Assembly: GCA_037443785.1 (NCBI GenBank)
Contig: JBBINR010000016.1
Coordinates: forward strand, 1-64,000
Direction: 5' to 3'
DNA length: 64,000 bases
From: JAQUOA01 sp037443785
GTDB lineage: Bacteria; Bacteroidota; Ignavibacteria; UBA10030; UBA8401
A program made the position numbers and the translations under genes. Positions 16,137 to 26,111 of the stretch are shown in pieces. Below the pieces are notes generated by a model. It was not told the origin of the DNA. It searched no databases and saw only the letters and a program-made list of their open reading frames with translations. Positions within the stretch are counted from its first letter, which is position 1. Every line of letters begins with the position of its first letter.

Positions 16137-18812
16137 ATGAGATATTTTGTTATCCTATCAATTTTATTTTTTATTGGAGTGAACATCGTTGTTGCAGGTT
16201 CTACTGGAAAAATTGCCGGACGCGTTATTGACTCAAATACAAAAGAAGCAATTATTGGGGCCAATGTTCTTATTGAAGGAACGAAGATCGGCGCTTCAAC
16301 CGATTTTGATGGATACTATAATATCTTAAACGTTGCTCCTGGCGAATATACGCTTCATGCGTCTGTACTCGGGTATCATTCAGCAACAATGACGCAGGTA
16401 AAAGTTTCTGTTGATTTAACCACAAAAATTGATTTTTCTCTTACCGAATCATCCGTTCAACTCAATCAAGAAGTGCTTATCGTTGCACAGCGTCCGATTG
16501 TTCAAAAGGATTTAACATCGTCATCGTCGAAAGTCAGCTCAGATCAAATTAAAGCCATTCCGGTGGAAGATGTTGCCGGTCTTGTCAATTTACAAGCGGG
16601 TGTAGTTGACGGGCATTTTCGAGGCGGCCGCTCCGGCGAAGTGCTCTATTTAATAGATGGTATTCCGGTAACCGATTCATATTCCGGCGGTGCGGGAGTA
16701 ACGGCTGAAAATCACACGATTCAGGAACTTGAAGTTATCAGCGGCACGTTTAACGCAGAATACGGCCAAGCAATGTCAGGAATCGTAAACCAAATTACAA
16801 AAGATGGAACAGAAAAATATTCTGCAAGCATTTCGACATACTTCGGCGATTACGTCAGCGGAAGGAAAAATATGTTCCTGAATCCGGATTCTGCGCGCCA
16901 CGGAAATCTTACAACACCGATCCAGCCGACTGATGAGTACAATCATATTAGTCCAACAGATATTTATGATGTGCAAGGAACGTTGAGTGGTCCGATCATA
17001 GGATCCGATCTGACGTTCTTTTTGTCGGGAAGGCTGTATTCCAATAAGGGATATTTGTACGGGAGAAGAATTTTTAATCCAACAGATTCAGCGGACTTTA
17101 GTTCAAACGATCCATCAAAATGGTATCGCGGCACAACGGGCGACAACAGTTATGTTCCGATGAATAATGAACAACGAAAAACTTTGCAGGGAAAAATTTC
17201 ACTCCGTTTATTTGGAACAGACAAAGTTCGTTTTTCATATCTCGGACAAAGTCGCGAATGGAAAAATTATGATCACCAGTACAAATACACTCCCGATGGT
17301 TCGCTGAAAAATTTTTCCGATGGAACTCTTGGTACCGTTAATTATGTCGGAGTCATCAGTTCACAGACATTTTGGGAAGCAGACGTCGCGTGGTATAAAA
17401 CATCGGAACAATCGTACGTGTATCAAGATCCGTATGATCCGAAATTTCCGGTGTATACACGAAAGATTCAATCAAGCGGTTCTGCATTTCTTACCGGCGG
17501 TGCAGAAGATATTCATTTCAATCGTGAATTACGATATTGGCTTGGCAAGGGTGATTTTGTAAGCCAAATCGACAATCACCATCAAATAAAAGCGGGATTT
17601 GACGCGAAACAATATCGGTTATGGATTAACAACTTTGGAATTCAAAACGATCAATTATCAAATTACACTCCGCGGCCTGTTTACTTTGGTCGGTCGGACT
17701 TTGCAAGCACTATTATTCCTCCCATTCAATGGTCGATCTATACTCAAGATAAAATGGAGTACGAAAGTTTTATTGTAAATATCGGTTTGCGGTTCGATTA
17801 CTTTGATTCGAAAGCAAAAATTCTGACAGAGCAGCTTAAGTTATCGCGAGTCGCCGGTCAAAAACCAGCCGATCCGGAATATCAAGTAAGCCCTAGATTT
17901 GGTCTGGCGTTTCCGATAACCGATCAAGGAGTTTTGCATTTATCCTACGGCCATTTTTTTCAAGTGCCGCAATTTGATTTGTTGTATCTCAATCCGTCGT
18001 ACAACATCAATGCAACAGAACTTTTTCAAGTCGGTAATCCCGGGCTTCGTTCTGAACGGACCGTTGCGTACGAACTTGGCTTGCAGCAGCAAATTGCAGA
18101 AAATGTTGGAGTCGATCTCAGTCTATTCTATAAAGACGTTCGCAATCTTATCGGGACGCAAATTTTTGATATCGGCAACGGAAATAAATATTCACAGTAC
18201 GTGAATCAAGATTATGGAAATACGAGAGGCTTTATTCTTTCTTTTGAAAAACGGCTTCAAGATGGATTTGGCGCGTCGCTTGATTACACATTTCAAATTG
18301 CGAAAGGAAATGCATCTGACCCAAACTCTGTATTTCTTGACAATCAATCAAGCCCGCCGCGCGAAAGTCAGAAACAGCTTTCACCGCTGGACTGGGATCG
18401 ACGGCATTCGCTTAACGCTACGTTAACGTTTGGCGAGCAGAGTAATTATATCATTACAGCAATCGGCAGGCTCGGAAGCGGATTGCCGTACACTCCGTCA
18501 TATCAAAATCAACGAACCGGTTTAGTTAACAGTGAAAACAGACCGATGATGTACACTGTCGATCTCTATGTGACAAAATTTTTAGATATTGGCGGATATC
18601 CTATTAATCTTTTTGTGAAAGTTTACAATGTGTTTGATAATGAAAACGAATTAAATATTTTCACCGATACCGGCCGTGCAAGTTACAGCCTTGCCTCAGG
18701 ATATTCTGGACGTCCGCGTGGTGTAAATTCTATCGAGGAATATTATACACGTCCGGATTTTTATTCTGCGCCGCGCCAGATTGTTGCAGGATTTGATCTC
18801 AACATTAACTAA
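16137..18812 (+). CDS. SusC-like TonB-dependent receptor
   Basis: 891 residues, intact. Signal peptide about 1-20 (ending VVAG); carboxypeptidase-regulatory-like domain about 21-110 (GKIAGRVIDSNTKEAIIG); plug about 135-240 (VDGHFRGGRSGEVLYLIDG, EVISGTFNAEYGQAMSG); then a 22-strand-type barrel ending in QIVAGFDLNIN. The family moves glycan fragments or other large ligands across the outer membrane with TonB energy. It is the undamaged paralogue of the receptor split at 4281. No SusD lipoprotein follows; a 1,084-residue secreted protein starts 9 bases downstream instead. It most likely opens a long operon reaching the mannosidase gene. Confidence 0.9.
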   Translation: MRYFVILSILFFIGVNIVVAGSTGKIAGRVIDSNTKEAIIGANVLIEGTKIGASTDFDGYYNILNVAPGEYTLHASVLGYHSATMTQVKVSVDLTTKIDFSLTESSVQLNQEVLIVAQRPIVQKDLTSSSSKVSSDQIKAIPVEDVAGLVNLQAGVVDGHFRGGRSGEVLYLIDGIPVTDSYSGGAGVTAENHTIQELEVISGTFNAEYGQAMSGIVNQITKDGTEKYSASISTYFGDYVSGRKNMFLNPDSARHGNLTTPIQPTDEYNHISPTDIYDVQGTLSGPIIGSDLTFFLSGRLYSNKGYLYGRRIFNPTDSADFSSNDPSKWYRGTTGDNSYVPMNNEQRKTLQGKISLRLFGTDKVRFSYLGQSREWKNYDHQYKYTPDGSLKNFSDGTLGTVNYVGVISSQTFWEADVAWYKTSEQSYVYQDPYDPKFPVYTRKIQSSGSAFLTGGAEDIHFNRELRYWLGKGDFVSQIDNHHQIKAGFDAKQYRLWINNFGIQNDQLSNYTPRPVYFGRSDFASTIIPPIQWSIYTQDKMEYESFIVNIGLRFDYFDSKAKILTEQLKLSRVAGQKPADPEYQVSPRFGLAFPITDQGVLHLSYGHFFQVPQFDLLYLNPSYNINATELFQVGNPGLRSERTVAYELGLQQQIAENVGVDLSLFYKDVRNLIGTQIFDIGNGNKYSQYVNQDYGNTRGFILSFEKRLQDGFGASLDYTFQIAKGNASDPNSVFLDNQSSPPRESQKQLSPLDWDRRHSLNATLTFGEQSNYIITAIGRLGSGLPYTPSYQNQRTGLVNSENRPMMYTVDLYVTKFLDIGGYPINLFVKVYNVFDNENELNIFTDTGRASYSLASGYSGRPRGVNSIEEYYTRPDFYSAPRQIVAGFDLNIN

Positions 18813-18821
18813 AGAATCTCT

Positions 18822-21800
18822 ATGAAAGAATGCATGCGTATATGGTACCGATTCGTTGTTGCGCTTCTTTTTTTTGTCAGTATCGTCGTGGCTCAACAAA
18901 AATTTATCGATCCAAATAAGGGAAGTATCACGTACACAAAAAAAGGTATTATGGATGGGAATTTCGTGCGCACAATTTTCTTGAATCATGGAGAGATTGC
19001 TCATTATCCGGACAGCCCGTCCGGTGAGTGGCCAAAAGGTTCCGGTCATCAATACGTCGATGGAATTGCTGTCATTGTGCAAGCTGAAACAAAAGACAGA
19101 ACGAACGCAACGATCCATCCGTTGGAAACGAACTATCGCGAATTTATTCGCACGAATCCGGTAACAAAAGTTCCGTGGGGGTGGGAGCCCCTTCCCGGAT
19201 ATGCGAATCCGACACAGGATGAGCCTGCGATGAGCAACAAACCAAAAACATGGCCTGCAACGTGGCCTGATCGTTCGTCGGAGTGGGACAAAAATTGGAA
19301 CGGATATTTCGGTCGCGGAATTATGAATGCGGATCTTGAAACATATTTTAGAATGGATGATGCGGCTGATAAGCAATACAACTACTATCCAATCGCTTCT
19401 GATACGACCCGCGGTGGTCTTGGTTTACAAGTTGCAGTACGGGGATTTCAATGGTCGCAGGTGCTCGCTGCTGATGTAATTTTTTGGTATTACGAAATCA
19501 CAAATATTTCAGATAGAGATTATACAAAAGTTGTCTTTGCGCAATACGTGGATTGGGGAATTGGCGGCACGGATGATTCCAGCGATGACCGCGGTTTATT
19601 CGATAAGGAACTTGACATCGCGTACGCATTTGATGGAGATGGAAGAGGATCGCCGGGAGGTTGGTCGCCAGTAGGGTATGCAGGGTATGCGTTTCTCGAG
19701 AGCCCGGGAATTTCAAAAGATTCTGTCGGCAATCCGCAGGGATTGGATGATGATGATGATGGAATTATTGATGAAAAAAGAGACAACGGTTCCGGAACAG
19801 AAATTATCGGCAAGGCAAATGTCATTGCGGCGCTTTCGGCAAGTGTCGATGTGACAAAATTTTTGCGATTCTATAATTATTCAAGTATTGAAAATGTCCC
19901 GGCAGTACAACAAGGGTATTGGTGGACAGGAGATGAAAATGCCAATTGGGTAGGCTTTTCTGATTTGAATAAAAATGGTCGTTGGGATGAAGGTGAACCT
20001 TTGAACGATGATGTCGGAACTGACGGTCTTTCTTCATTTGATTCAAATTATCCCGGAGCTGATGCAGACGGAAGTCAAGGAGATGGAAAACCTGAAGAGG
20101 GAGAGCCAAATTTTGGATCGCTTGATAAGGATGAATCCGATCAAATTGGTTTGACCGGATTCAGCATTTTCCCTGTTCACTTTTATGAACTTCATAATGA
20201 TGAACAAAATTGGAATGTATTGACGACGCCGATCGATACAACGGGATTTCAACAGCTGGATAATGTAAATCTTGGAATGTATTTTTCCGCAGGCGCGCGC
20301 CCAGATGCGAAGAAAAATTTTCCGGGAAATTTATTTCCGTTACGAAAATTGCAAACGGAAAGATTTTCGATGGCGCTTTTGTTTGGTGACAATCGCAATG
20401 ATTTAATCCGCCGCAAAAAAACTGTTCAACAAATCTATAATGCAAACTATCGCTTCGCGAAACCTCCGGAGAAACCAATTGTTACCGCTGTAGCAGGCGA
20501 TCACAAAGTAACATTGTATTGGGACAGCCGTGCAGAGCAATCATTCGATCCATTTCTTCAACAATATGATTTTGAAGGATACAGAATTTATCGTAGTACC
20601 GAAGCAAGCTTTCTCGAAGATCTGATTATCACCGATGCGTATGGAAAATCAACCTACCGCTCACCAATAGCACAGTTTGATCTGGTGGACAGCATCAAAG
20701 GTTTGCATCCGATTGATGTGAACGGTGTAAGATTTAATCTCGGCGATGATACAGGACTCCGTCACACATATATTGATACTGATGTTCAAAACGGCCAGAC
20801 ATATTATTACGCTGTTGTATCATATGATCGAGGATATTACACGTTGGATCCAATTGCAGGATATGACGGGATCGCTCCGTCTGAATGCACGAGCATCATT
20901 CAAACCGACGTGAATGGAAATACCAAAGCTGATATCAACACTGCCGCTGTGACTCCTCGTGCACCATCGGCAGGTTATGTGGAGCCTGGACTTGACGGGC
21001 AGATTCTTCACGCTGGTGTCGGCACGGGAAGTTTTTCCATTGCAGTGCTTAATCCGGATTCGATCAGAAAAGGACATTCTTATCGAGTGACATTCGAGAA
21101 TAATTCTGCATTCCAAAATAATTCCAAACCATATTTCATTATGCGTGATGAAACGTCCGGCATTGAAGTTGGTGCAAAAAAACAAATCGTCGGCAATCCC
21201 GAAGAAACTTCTGTGATCGATGGATTTATTGGTTACGTGAAAAATGATGCAGCGGTTGAAGTGAAAAAAATAGAATGGGCAAAAGGAAATTCAAACTTAG
21301 CTATTACAGTGAATTCATTGGAAAAAGATAATGCCTATTCAGGAGTTGCCGTACGATATCCTGCCGATTATGAAATTCGATTTTCAAATCAAATCGTTGA
21401 TACATCGACACAAACAGGATTTTTTGATACGCCCATCCCTACCAAATTTACTGTTTGGAATACGACGGAAAATAGAAAAGCACAATTTGTTTTGTTCGAT
21501 AATCGAAATGATTCCACGATTGAACCGGGGAATAGATTGATAATTATTTCCGGCGACAGCTTAGGAAAATCTGCACAGTTAGGTAATTATCGCGCAGCGT
21601 GGGAAGTGAAAACATTCATTGATACGACAGCAGGAACATTAAAACTTCCGCAGCCAAACGATGTTTTGGGCATCACGACCACAAAACCGTTCAGGACTGG
21701 TGAAGCATTTCAATTCAAAATACGAGGATCAAACGTCGATACAAAACAAGCTCAGTCGGATTTGGATAAAGTTGCCGTTGTGCCGAATCCGTATGTAGGT

Positions 21801-22076
21801 GCGGCGTCATGGGAACCGAAAAATTTGTTTCGAACAGGGAGGGGCGAACGTCGTGTGAACTTCATTCACCTTCCTGCGAAATGCACGATCCGAATATATA
21901 CAGTCGCAGGAAATCTTGTCCAGACATTAACGCACGACAGCGAAATTGATAACGGGCAGGAACCGTGGAATCTTGTTTCAAAAGATGGAATGGATATTAG
22001 TTATGGCGTCTATATCTTTCATGTCGATGCACCGGGTATCGGTGAAAAAATCAGTAAGTTTGCTGTCGTTAAATAA
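18822..22076 (+). CDS. Large secreted protein with Asp-rich loops, FN3 domain and T9SS-like tail (second copy)
   Basis: 1,084 residues; ATG 18834 is an alternative start four codons later. Signal peptide ends about residue 26 (SIVVAQ). It shares with the protein at 5726-8881 the segments KGIMDGNFVRTIF, PSGEWPKGSGHQYVDG, the Asp-rich loops (GLDDDDDGIIDEK, DLNKNGRWDEGEPLNDD), a fibronectin-III-like domain (LYWDSRAEQSFDPFLQQYDF) and the end beginning VVPNPYVGAASWEPKNLF and closing SKFAVVK. The region at about 325-375 contains sequence the first copy lacks. Location between receptor and PorV-like gene is conserved, so the three products probably work together at the outer membrane. No enzyme motif is recognised. 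Confidence 0.75.
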   Translation: MKECMRIWYRFVVALLFFVSIVVAQQKFIDPNKGSITYTKKGIMDGNFVRTIFLNHGEIAHYPDSPSGEWPKGSGHQYVDGIAVIVQAETKDRTNATIHPLETNYREFIRTNPVTKVPWGWEPLPGYANPTQDEPAMSNKPKTWPATWPDRSSEWDKNWNGYFGRGIMNADLETYFRMDDAADKQYNYYPIASDTTRGGLGLQVAVRGFQWSQVLAADVIFWYYEITNISDRDYTKVVFAQYVDWGIGGTDDSSDDRGLFDKELDIAYAFDGDGRGSPGGWSPVGYAGYAFLESPGISKDSVGNPQGLDDDDDGIIDEKRDNGSGTEIIGKANVIAALSASVDVTKFLRFYNYSSIENVPAVQQGYWWTGDENANWVGFSDLNKNGRWDEGEPLNDDVGTDGLSSFDSNYPGADADGSQGDGKPEEGEPNFGSLDKDESDQIGLTGFSIFPVHFYELHNDEQNWNVLTTPIDTTGFQQLDNVNLGMYFSAGARPDAKKNFPGNLFPLRKLQTERFSMALLFGDNRNDLIRRKKTVQQIYNANYRFAKPPEKPIVTAVAGDHKVTLYWDSRAEQSFDPFLQQYDFEGYRIYRSTEASFLEDLIITDAYGKSTYRSPIAQFDLVDSIKGLHPIDVNGVRFNLGDDTGLRHTYIDTDVQNGQTYYYAVVSYDRGYYTLDPIAGYDGIAPSECTSIIQTDVNGNTKADINTAAVTPRAPSAGYVEPGLDGQILHAGVGTGSFSIAVLNPDSIRKGHSYRVTFENNSAFQNNSKPYFIMRDETSGIEVGAKKQIVGNPEETSVIDGFIGYVKNDAAVEVKKIEWAKGNSNLAITVNSLEKDNAYSGVAVRYPADYEIRFSNQIVDTSTQTGFFDTPIPTKFTVWNTTENRKAQFVLFDNRNDSTIEPGNRLIIISGDSLGKSAQLGNYRAAWEVKTFIDTTAGTLKLPQPNDVLGITTTKPFRTGEAFQFKIRGSNVDTKQAQSDLDKVAVVPNPYVGAASWEPKNLFRTGRGERRVNFIHLPAKCTIRIYTVAGNLVQTLTHDSEIDNGQEPWNLVSKDGMDISYGVYIFHVDAPGIGEKISKFAVVK

Positions 22077-22088
22077 ACAGGAATAGTT

Positions 22089-23129
22089 ATGGTGCCGAAA
22101 TTTTTATTACGAATTTTTCTTCCAAGCATTGTTTTGGCAAATTTCTTATTCGGTCAGGCAGGGGGAACAAACGTTTCCAAAACAGGGACTACAGCGGGGA
22201 CATTTTTGGAAATTCCTGTCGGCGCGCGTGCAATTGCTTTGGGGTCGGCATATTCCGGTATCGCGGATGATGCATCAAGTTTGTATTGGAATTCTGCCGG
22301 TTCTGCCCGATTAACTGAACCGGATGTTTTATTTTCCCATTCCAATTGGATTGCTGATTTGAGGTTTGATTATGCGGCCATTGCAGTTCCCGTAAATTCA
22401 TTCGGGACCCTTGGATTAAGTTTTACCGCATTAACGATGGGCGACATGCCGGTTCGAACTGTAGATGCACAAGAAGGAACGGGGGAATTGTTCAGCGCTT
22501 CGAATATTGCCGTTGGAATTCATTACGCACGAAATTTATCGGATAAGTTTTCTATCGGCTTTAGCGGTAAGTATATTCAAGAAACAATCTGGCACATGAG
22601 TGCACAAGCATTCGCGTTGGATTTTGGTGTTTTGTACACAACCGATTTTTTCAACAACATGAAAATTGGTGCAATGATTTCGAATTTTGGAACGGATATG
22701 AGAATGTCGGGCCGTGATGCCAGAATGTTCGTCAGTGCGGACAAGCAAAAAATGGGAAGCAACGATCAAATTCCTGTTAATATAGAATTGGACAGTTGGT
22801 CGCTTCCGCTGAATTTTCAATTTGGGATTGCGACAGATTTGTACAAGTCGGATATTCATCATGTCCTTATTGCAATTGATGCTCTTCATCCCAGTGATAA
22901 TTATGAAAGTATCAACATTGGGCTTGAATATACATTTTCTGAAATACTGGCGTTACGCGGAGGATATCGGTCTCTTGGTCTTGCAGACAGTGAAGGAGGT
23001 CTGACATTTGGTGCAGGAGTTGGCGGCGAATTGTTTGGTGGAGGAGTGGATATTAAACTTGATTTTGCATATTCAGATTATGGCCGTTTGAAAGCAGCGA
23101 ACACCATTACACTTGCTATTGTATTTTAA
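22089..23129 (+). CDS. PorV/PorQ-like outer-membrane protein (second copy)
   Basis: 346 residues. Signal peptide ends about residue 23 (LFGQ). The hallmark TGTTAGTFLEIPVGARAIAL and DDASSLYWNSAG follow, and DSWSLPLNFQFGIATD near the middle matches EEWSLPLNFRVGIS of the copy at 8916-9932. The family forms FadL-like barrels working with the T9SS. Its stop TAA shares one base with the ATG of the next gene, so it is translationally coupled to the ABC-transporter genes, tying the outer-membrane module to inner-membrane sugar uptake. Confidence 0.8.
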   Translation: MVPKFLLRIFLPSIVLANFLFGQAGGTNVSKTGTTAGTFLEIPVGARAIALGSAYSGIADDASSLYWNSAGSARLTEPDVLFSHSNWIADLRFDYAAIAVPVNSFGTLGLSFTALTMGDMPVRTVDAQEGTGELFSASNIAVGIHYARNLSDKFSIGFSGKYIQETIWHMSAQAFALDFGVLYTTDFFNNMKIGAMISNFGTDMRMSGRDARMFVSADKQKMGSNDQIPVNIELDSWSLPLNFQFGIATDLYKSDIHHVLIAIDALHPSDNYESINIGLEYTFSEILALRGGYRSLGLADSEGGLTFGAGVGGELFGGGVDIKLDFAYSDYGRLKAANTITLAIVF

Positions 23130-24433
23130 TGAAAATACTCACCACCCTTCTCGGCGTTTTTGCATTCGTATTTGCTGGATGTGCAAAGAATGATGCAAAA
23201 GATGAAGCGATATCAACTGATGTTGTTATGCTTACCTACTGGCCTGCACCAAATCCTCAGGAAGTTCAACTTGCCGATTCAATTGTGAAGGAATGGAATT
23301 CTCTGTATCCAAAAATTCAAGTGAAGATGCAGTCCATTCCCGTCAGTCAGTCAACAGAAGAAGTGCTGCTTGCGGCGATTGCAGGAAGGACAACGCCGGA
23401 TGTGTGTTCCAATATTTGGCCCGGAGCGTTAGCAGAATTTACACGACTTGGCGGATTGATTGCGTTGGATCAATTTTCTGATTTCGATTCTACAATGATT
23501 GCACGGACACCTCCGGAAATTATTGAAACGTTCAAAGATCCGACCGGACATTTTTTCCAGATGCCGTGGAAAACAAGTCCTGTCATGATGTTATATAACA
23601 AAAGATTATTCAAAGAAAGCGGCGTTACCGTTGTTCCACGTACGTATTCGGAATTTTATGAAGCGGCAAAAAAAATAACGCGCGATACAAACAGCGACGG
23701 GCAAATTGATATTTGGATGGGTGAAAGAGATATCCGTCCCATCTGGTGGCAGCGGTGGTTCGATTATTATTCTTTTTACATCGCAGCATCCAATGGAAAA
23801 ACATTTTTTGTCAACGGCGAACCGCGAATAGATCAGAAAGCATCTGAAAAAGTATTTGCATTCTTTCAAAAATGCTATGGAGAAAATTATTTTCCTCACA
23901 CGTATTTTCAAGGAGGAGATCCATTCCTTCTTGAACGGAAGGCGACGAATTTTGCCGGGCCATGGAATCTTCCAACAATAAAAACTCTTGCGCCCAAGCT
24001 TCAGCTCGGTGTAGCACCTCTTCCCGTTCCGGATGATCACCAGGGTCCAGTGTTTACGTACGGTGATTACAAAAACATTGCGATCTTCAGCACAACGAAA
24101 CATCCGAAAGAGGCGTGGGAATTTGTAAAATTCATTGTGCAGGCGAAATTCGATTTGATGCTTCTCCAAATTGCAAATCAGATTCCTATTCGGAAAGAGC
24201 TTCGGAAGAATCCGATGTTCACGGAATACTTTAAGAATAATCCATATATGGTGGAATTTGCGGATCAGGCGGTGTTCACACGAAGCGTTGATGCTGCGCC
24301 TGATCTTAAAGAAATCTTTGATGCACTTTCACAGGAATATGAAGCAGGCGCAGTGTATGGAAAGAAAAATCCGCAGGAGGCGACTACGGATTTTCTTCAA
24401 CGGATGAAATTGATTGTTGAATGGAACAAATAA
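23129..24433 (+). CDS. Sugar ABC transporter substrate-binding lipoprotein
   Basis: 434 residues. A lipoprotein signal with the lipobox FAGC (Cys18) anchors it in a membrane facing the periplasm. The body is a family-1 (MalE/UgpB-like) solute-binding protein: VVMLTYWPAPNPQEVQLADS at the start, AIAGRTTPDVCSNIWPGALA, and a C-terminal lobe with ATTDFLQRMKL. It should deliver oligosaccharides to the permeases encoded directly downstream, which overlap it by 13 bases. Manno-oligosaccharide is the likely ligand from the neighbouring mannosidase and GH130 genes (inference). Confidence 0.88.
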   Translation: MKILTTLLGVFAFVFAGCAKNDAKDEAISTDVVMLTYWPAPNPQEVQLADSIVKEWNSLYPKIQVKMQSIPVSQSTEEVLLAAIAGRTTPDVCSNIWPGALAEFTRLGGLIALDQFSDFDSTMIARTPPEIIETFKDPTGHFFQMPWKTSPVMMLYNKRLFKESGVTVVPRTYSEFYEAAKKITRDTNSDGQIDIWMGERDIRPIWWQRWFDYYSFYIAASNGKTFFVNGEPRIDQKASEKVFAFFQKCYGENYFPHTYFQGGDPFLLERKATNFAGPWNLPTIKTLAPKLQLGVAPLPVPDDHQGPVFTYGDYKNIAIFSTTKHPKEAWEFVKFIVQAKFDLMLLQIANQIPIRKELRKNPMFTEYFKNNPYMVEFADQAVFTRSVDAAPDLKEIFDALSQEYEAGAVYGKKNPQEATTDFLQRMKLIVEWNK

Positions 24434-25305
24434 AAAAAATAAAAAAGAAATCTGAACGTCAGGGATATGCACTGGTCCTTCCGTACGTCATCTACTTCCT
24501 GTTGTTCGTTGCATACCCGCTGATCTTTTCATTGATTCTCGTCTTCAATCGATGGGACATCGTAACTCCGATGGAATGGATCGGTCTAAAAAATTTTTAT
24601 CGATTGATACACGATCCGCTTTTTATCAAATCAATTGTCAACACATTGGTATTTTTATTATTTCACATTCCGTTACAAATTATTGTGGCGATCGGATTTG
24701 CGCTGCTTTTAAATTCAAAAATAAAATACCGGTCATTTTTTAGAACATTGTATTTTCTTCCGGTCGTAGTGTCCGGCGTGGTCGTCACTATTTTATGGCA
24801 GCAACTGTATTCGTACGATTCCGGCTTGCTAAATAAATTTTTATTGCTCTTCGGGGCTCCAAAAATTCCGTGGTTGGTAAATGCTGATGTTGCGATGCCT
24901 TCTGTGGCAATTATGGCAACGTGGAAAAATGTCGGAATATATATCGTTATGTTCCTTGTTGGTCTGCAGAATGTTCCGCCGGAATTATATGAAAGCGCAA
25001 ATTTGGATGGTGCAACGAAGGTGCAGCAATTCTTTAAAATAACACTGCCGCTGCTGAATCCAACCGTTGTTGTTGTTTTAGTTCTTTCTACGATAGGCGG
25101 ATTTTCATTGTTCGTTGAACCATATGTTCTAACCGGCGGCGGACCGATGCAGAGCACGCTTTCTGCTGTTCTCTATATCTATAACCAAGCATTTTATTTT
25201 AACCATATGGGATATGCCGCAACGCTCGGTTTTGTGTTCGCGCTGATCATGTTTATTGTTGTGATGACTCAAAAGAAGACTGTTGAAATGGATCCGATCA
25301 TATGA
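24421..25305 (+). CDS. Sugar ABC transporter permease (MalF/UgpA type)
   Basis: 294 residues with six predicted membrane helices. The inner-membrane EAA loop that contacts the ATPase is visible as ESANLDGATKVQQFFKI. The N-terminus (GYALVLPYVIYFLLFVAYPL) is typical of the MalF/UgpA branch of CUT1 importers. It begins within the last codons of the binding protein and ends overlapping the second permease by four bases (ATGA), so the three genes are one translational unit. Confidence 0.92.
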   Translation: MEQIKKIKKKSERQGYALVLPYVIYFLLFVAYPLIFSLILVFNRWDIVTPMEWIGLKNFYRLIHDPLFIKSIVNTLVFLLFHIPLQIIVAIGFALLLNSKIKYRSFFRTLYFLPVVVSGVVVTILWQQLYSYDSGLLNKFLLLFGAPKIPWLVNADVAMPSVAIMATWKNVGIYIVMFLVGLQNVPPELYESANLDGATKVQQFFKITLPLLNPTVVVVLVLSTIGGFSLFVEPYVLTGGGPMQSTLSAVLYIYNQAFYFNHMGYAATLGFVFALIMFIVVMTQKKTVEMDPII

Positions 25306-26111
25306 AACAATTCTTGAAATATGCCGTGCTCTTTTTTGGCGCAGTGGTTTTTGCATATCCGTTCTTGTGGATGTTTGCTGCTTCACTGAAACCTGAAATG
25401 GAAATCGGCGGATTCAGTTTATACTCCTCTCATTTCAATTTGAAAAATTATGAAAGTGTTTTTCATCGAATTCCGATTGCGCGGGCGTTTCTCAACAGCA
25501 TCATTGTTTCATTTACCACAACATTCTCTGCTGTTGTATTCGGATCGTTAGTTGGCTACGCGCTGTCGCGGATGAATTTCCGGGGACGCGACGGACTTTA
25601 CGGATTGATACTTTTCACGATGATGATTCCGTTTCAAGTGACGCTCATCCCACAATACGTGTTGATGGTAAAACTTGGAATTACCGATACGTATCTTGCC
25701 TTGATTGCGCCGACACTTATCAGTGCGCTAGGAATTATCATGTTCCGGCAATTTTTTTTGAATTTTCCCCAAGCATTAATCGATGCGGCGAGGATCGACG
25801 GCTGTTCAACGGTGTCAATTATATTCAAAGTGATCTGGCCTGTTTCGAAACCAATTGTTGTAACTGTCGGACTTCTCTCGTTCATGGCAAGTTGGAATGA
25901 TGTCCTGTGGCCGATCATTGTTATTCGCGAACGCACTTTGATGACGCTGCCGCAAATCGTCACATTATTTACAATCGGAGGAGAAGCTGAAGCCCTGCTT
26001 GGTTTGCAGCTTGCCGCGGCAACACTTCTTGCGCTGCCGATTATTATCGTGTACTCATTCTTCCAACGCTATTTTATTGAAAGCATGGTCTCATCGGGAA
26101 TAAAGGGATGA
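25302..26111 (+). CDS. Sugar ABC transporter permease (MalG/UgpE type)
   Basis: 269 residues, six predicted helices. The EAA loop is DAARIDGCSTVSIIFKVIWP, and the C-terminus YSFFQRYFIESMVSSGIKG is the usual MalG/UgpE ending. It pairs with the preceding permease. No ATP-binding subunit gene is found in the window, so a shared ATPase of the MsmX/MsiK kind encoded elsewhere is expected (established for several CUT1 systems; inferred here). Confidence 0.92.
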   Translation: MKQFLKYAVLFFGAVVFAYPFLWMFAASLKPEMEIGGFSLYSSHFNLKNYESVFHRIPIARAFLNSIIVSFTTTFSAVVFGSLVGYALSRMNFRGRDGLYGLILFTMMIPFQVTLIPQYVLMVKLGITDTYLALIAPTLISALGIIMFRQFFLNFPQALIDAARIDGCSTVSIIFKVIWPVSKPIVVTVGLLSFMASWNDVLWPIIVIRERTLMTLPQIVTLFTIGGEAEALLGLQLAAATLLALPIIIVYSFFQRYFIESMVSSGIKG

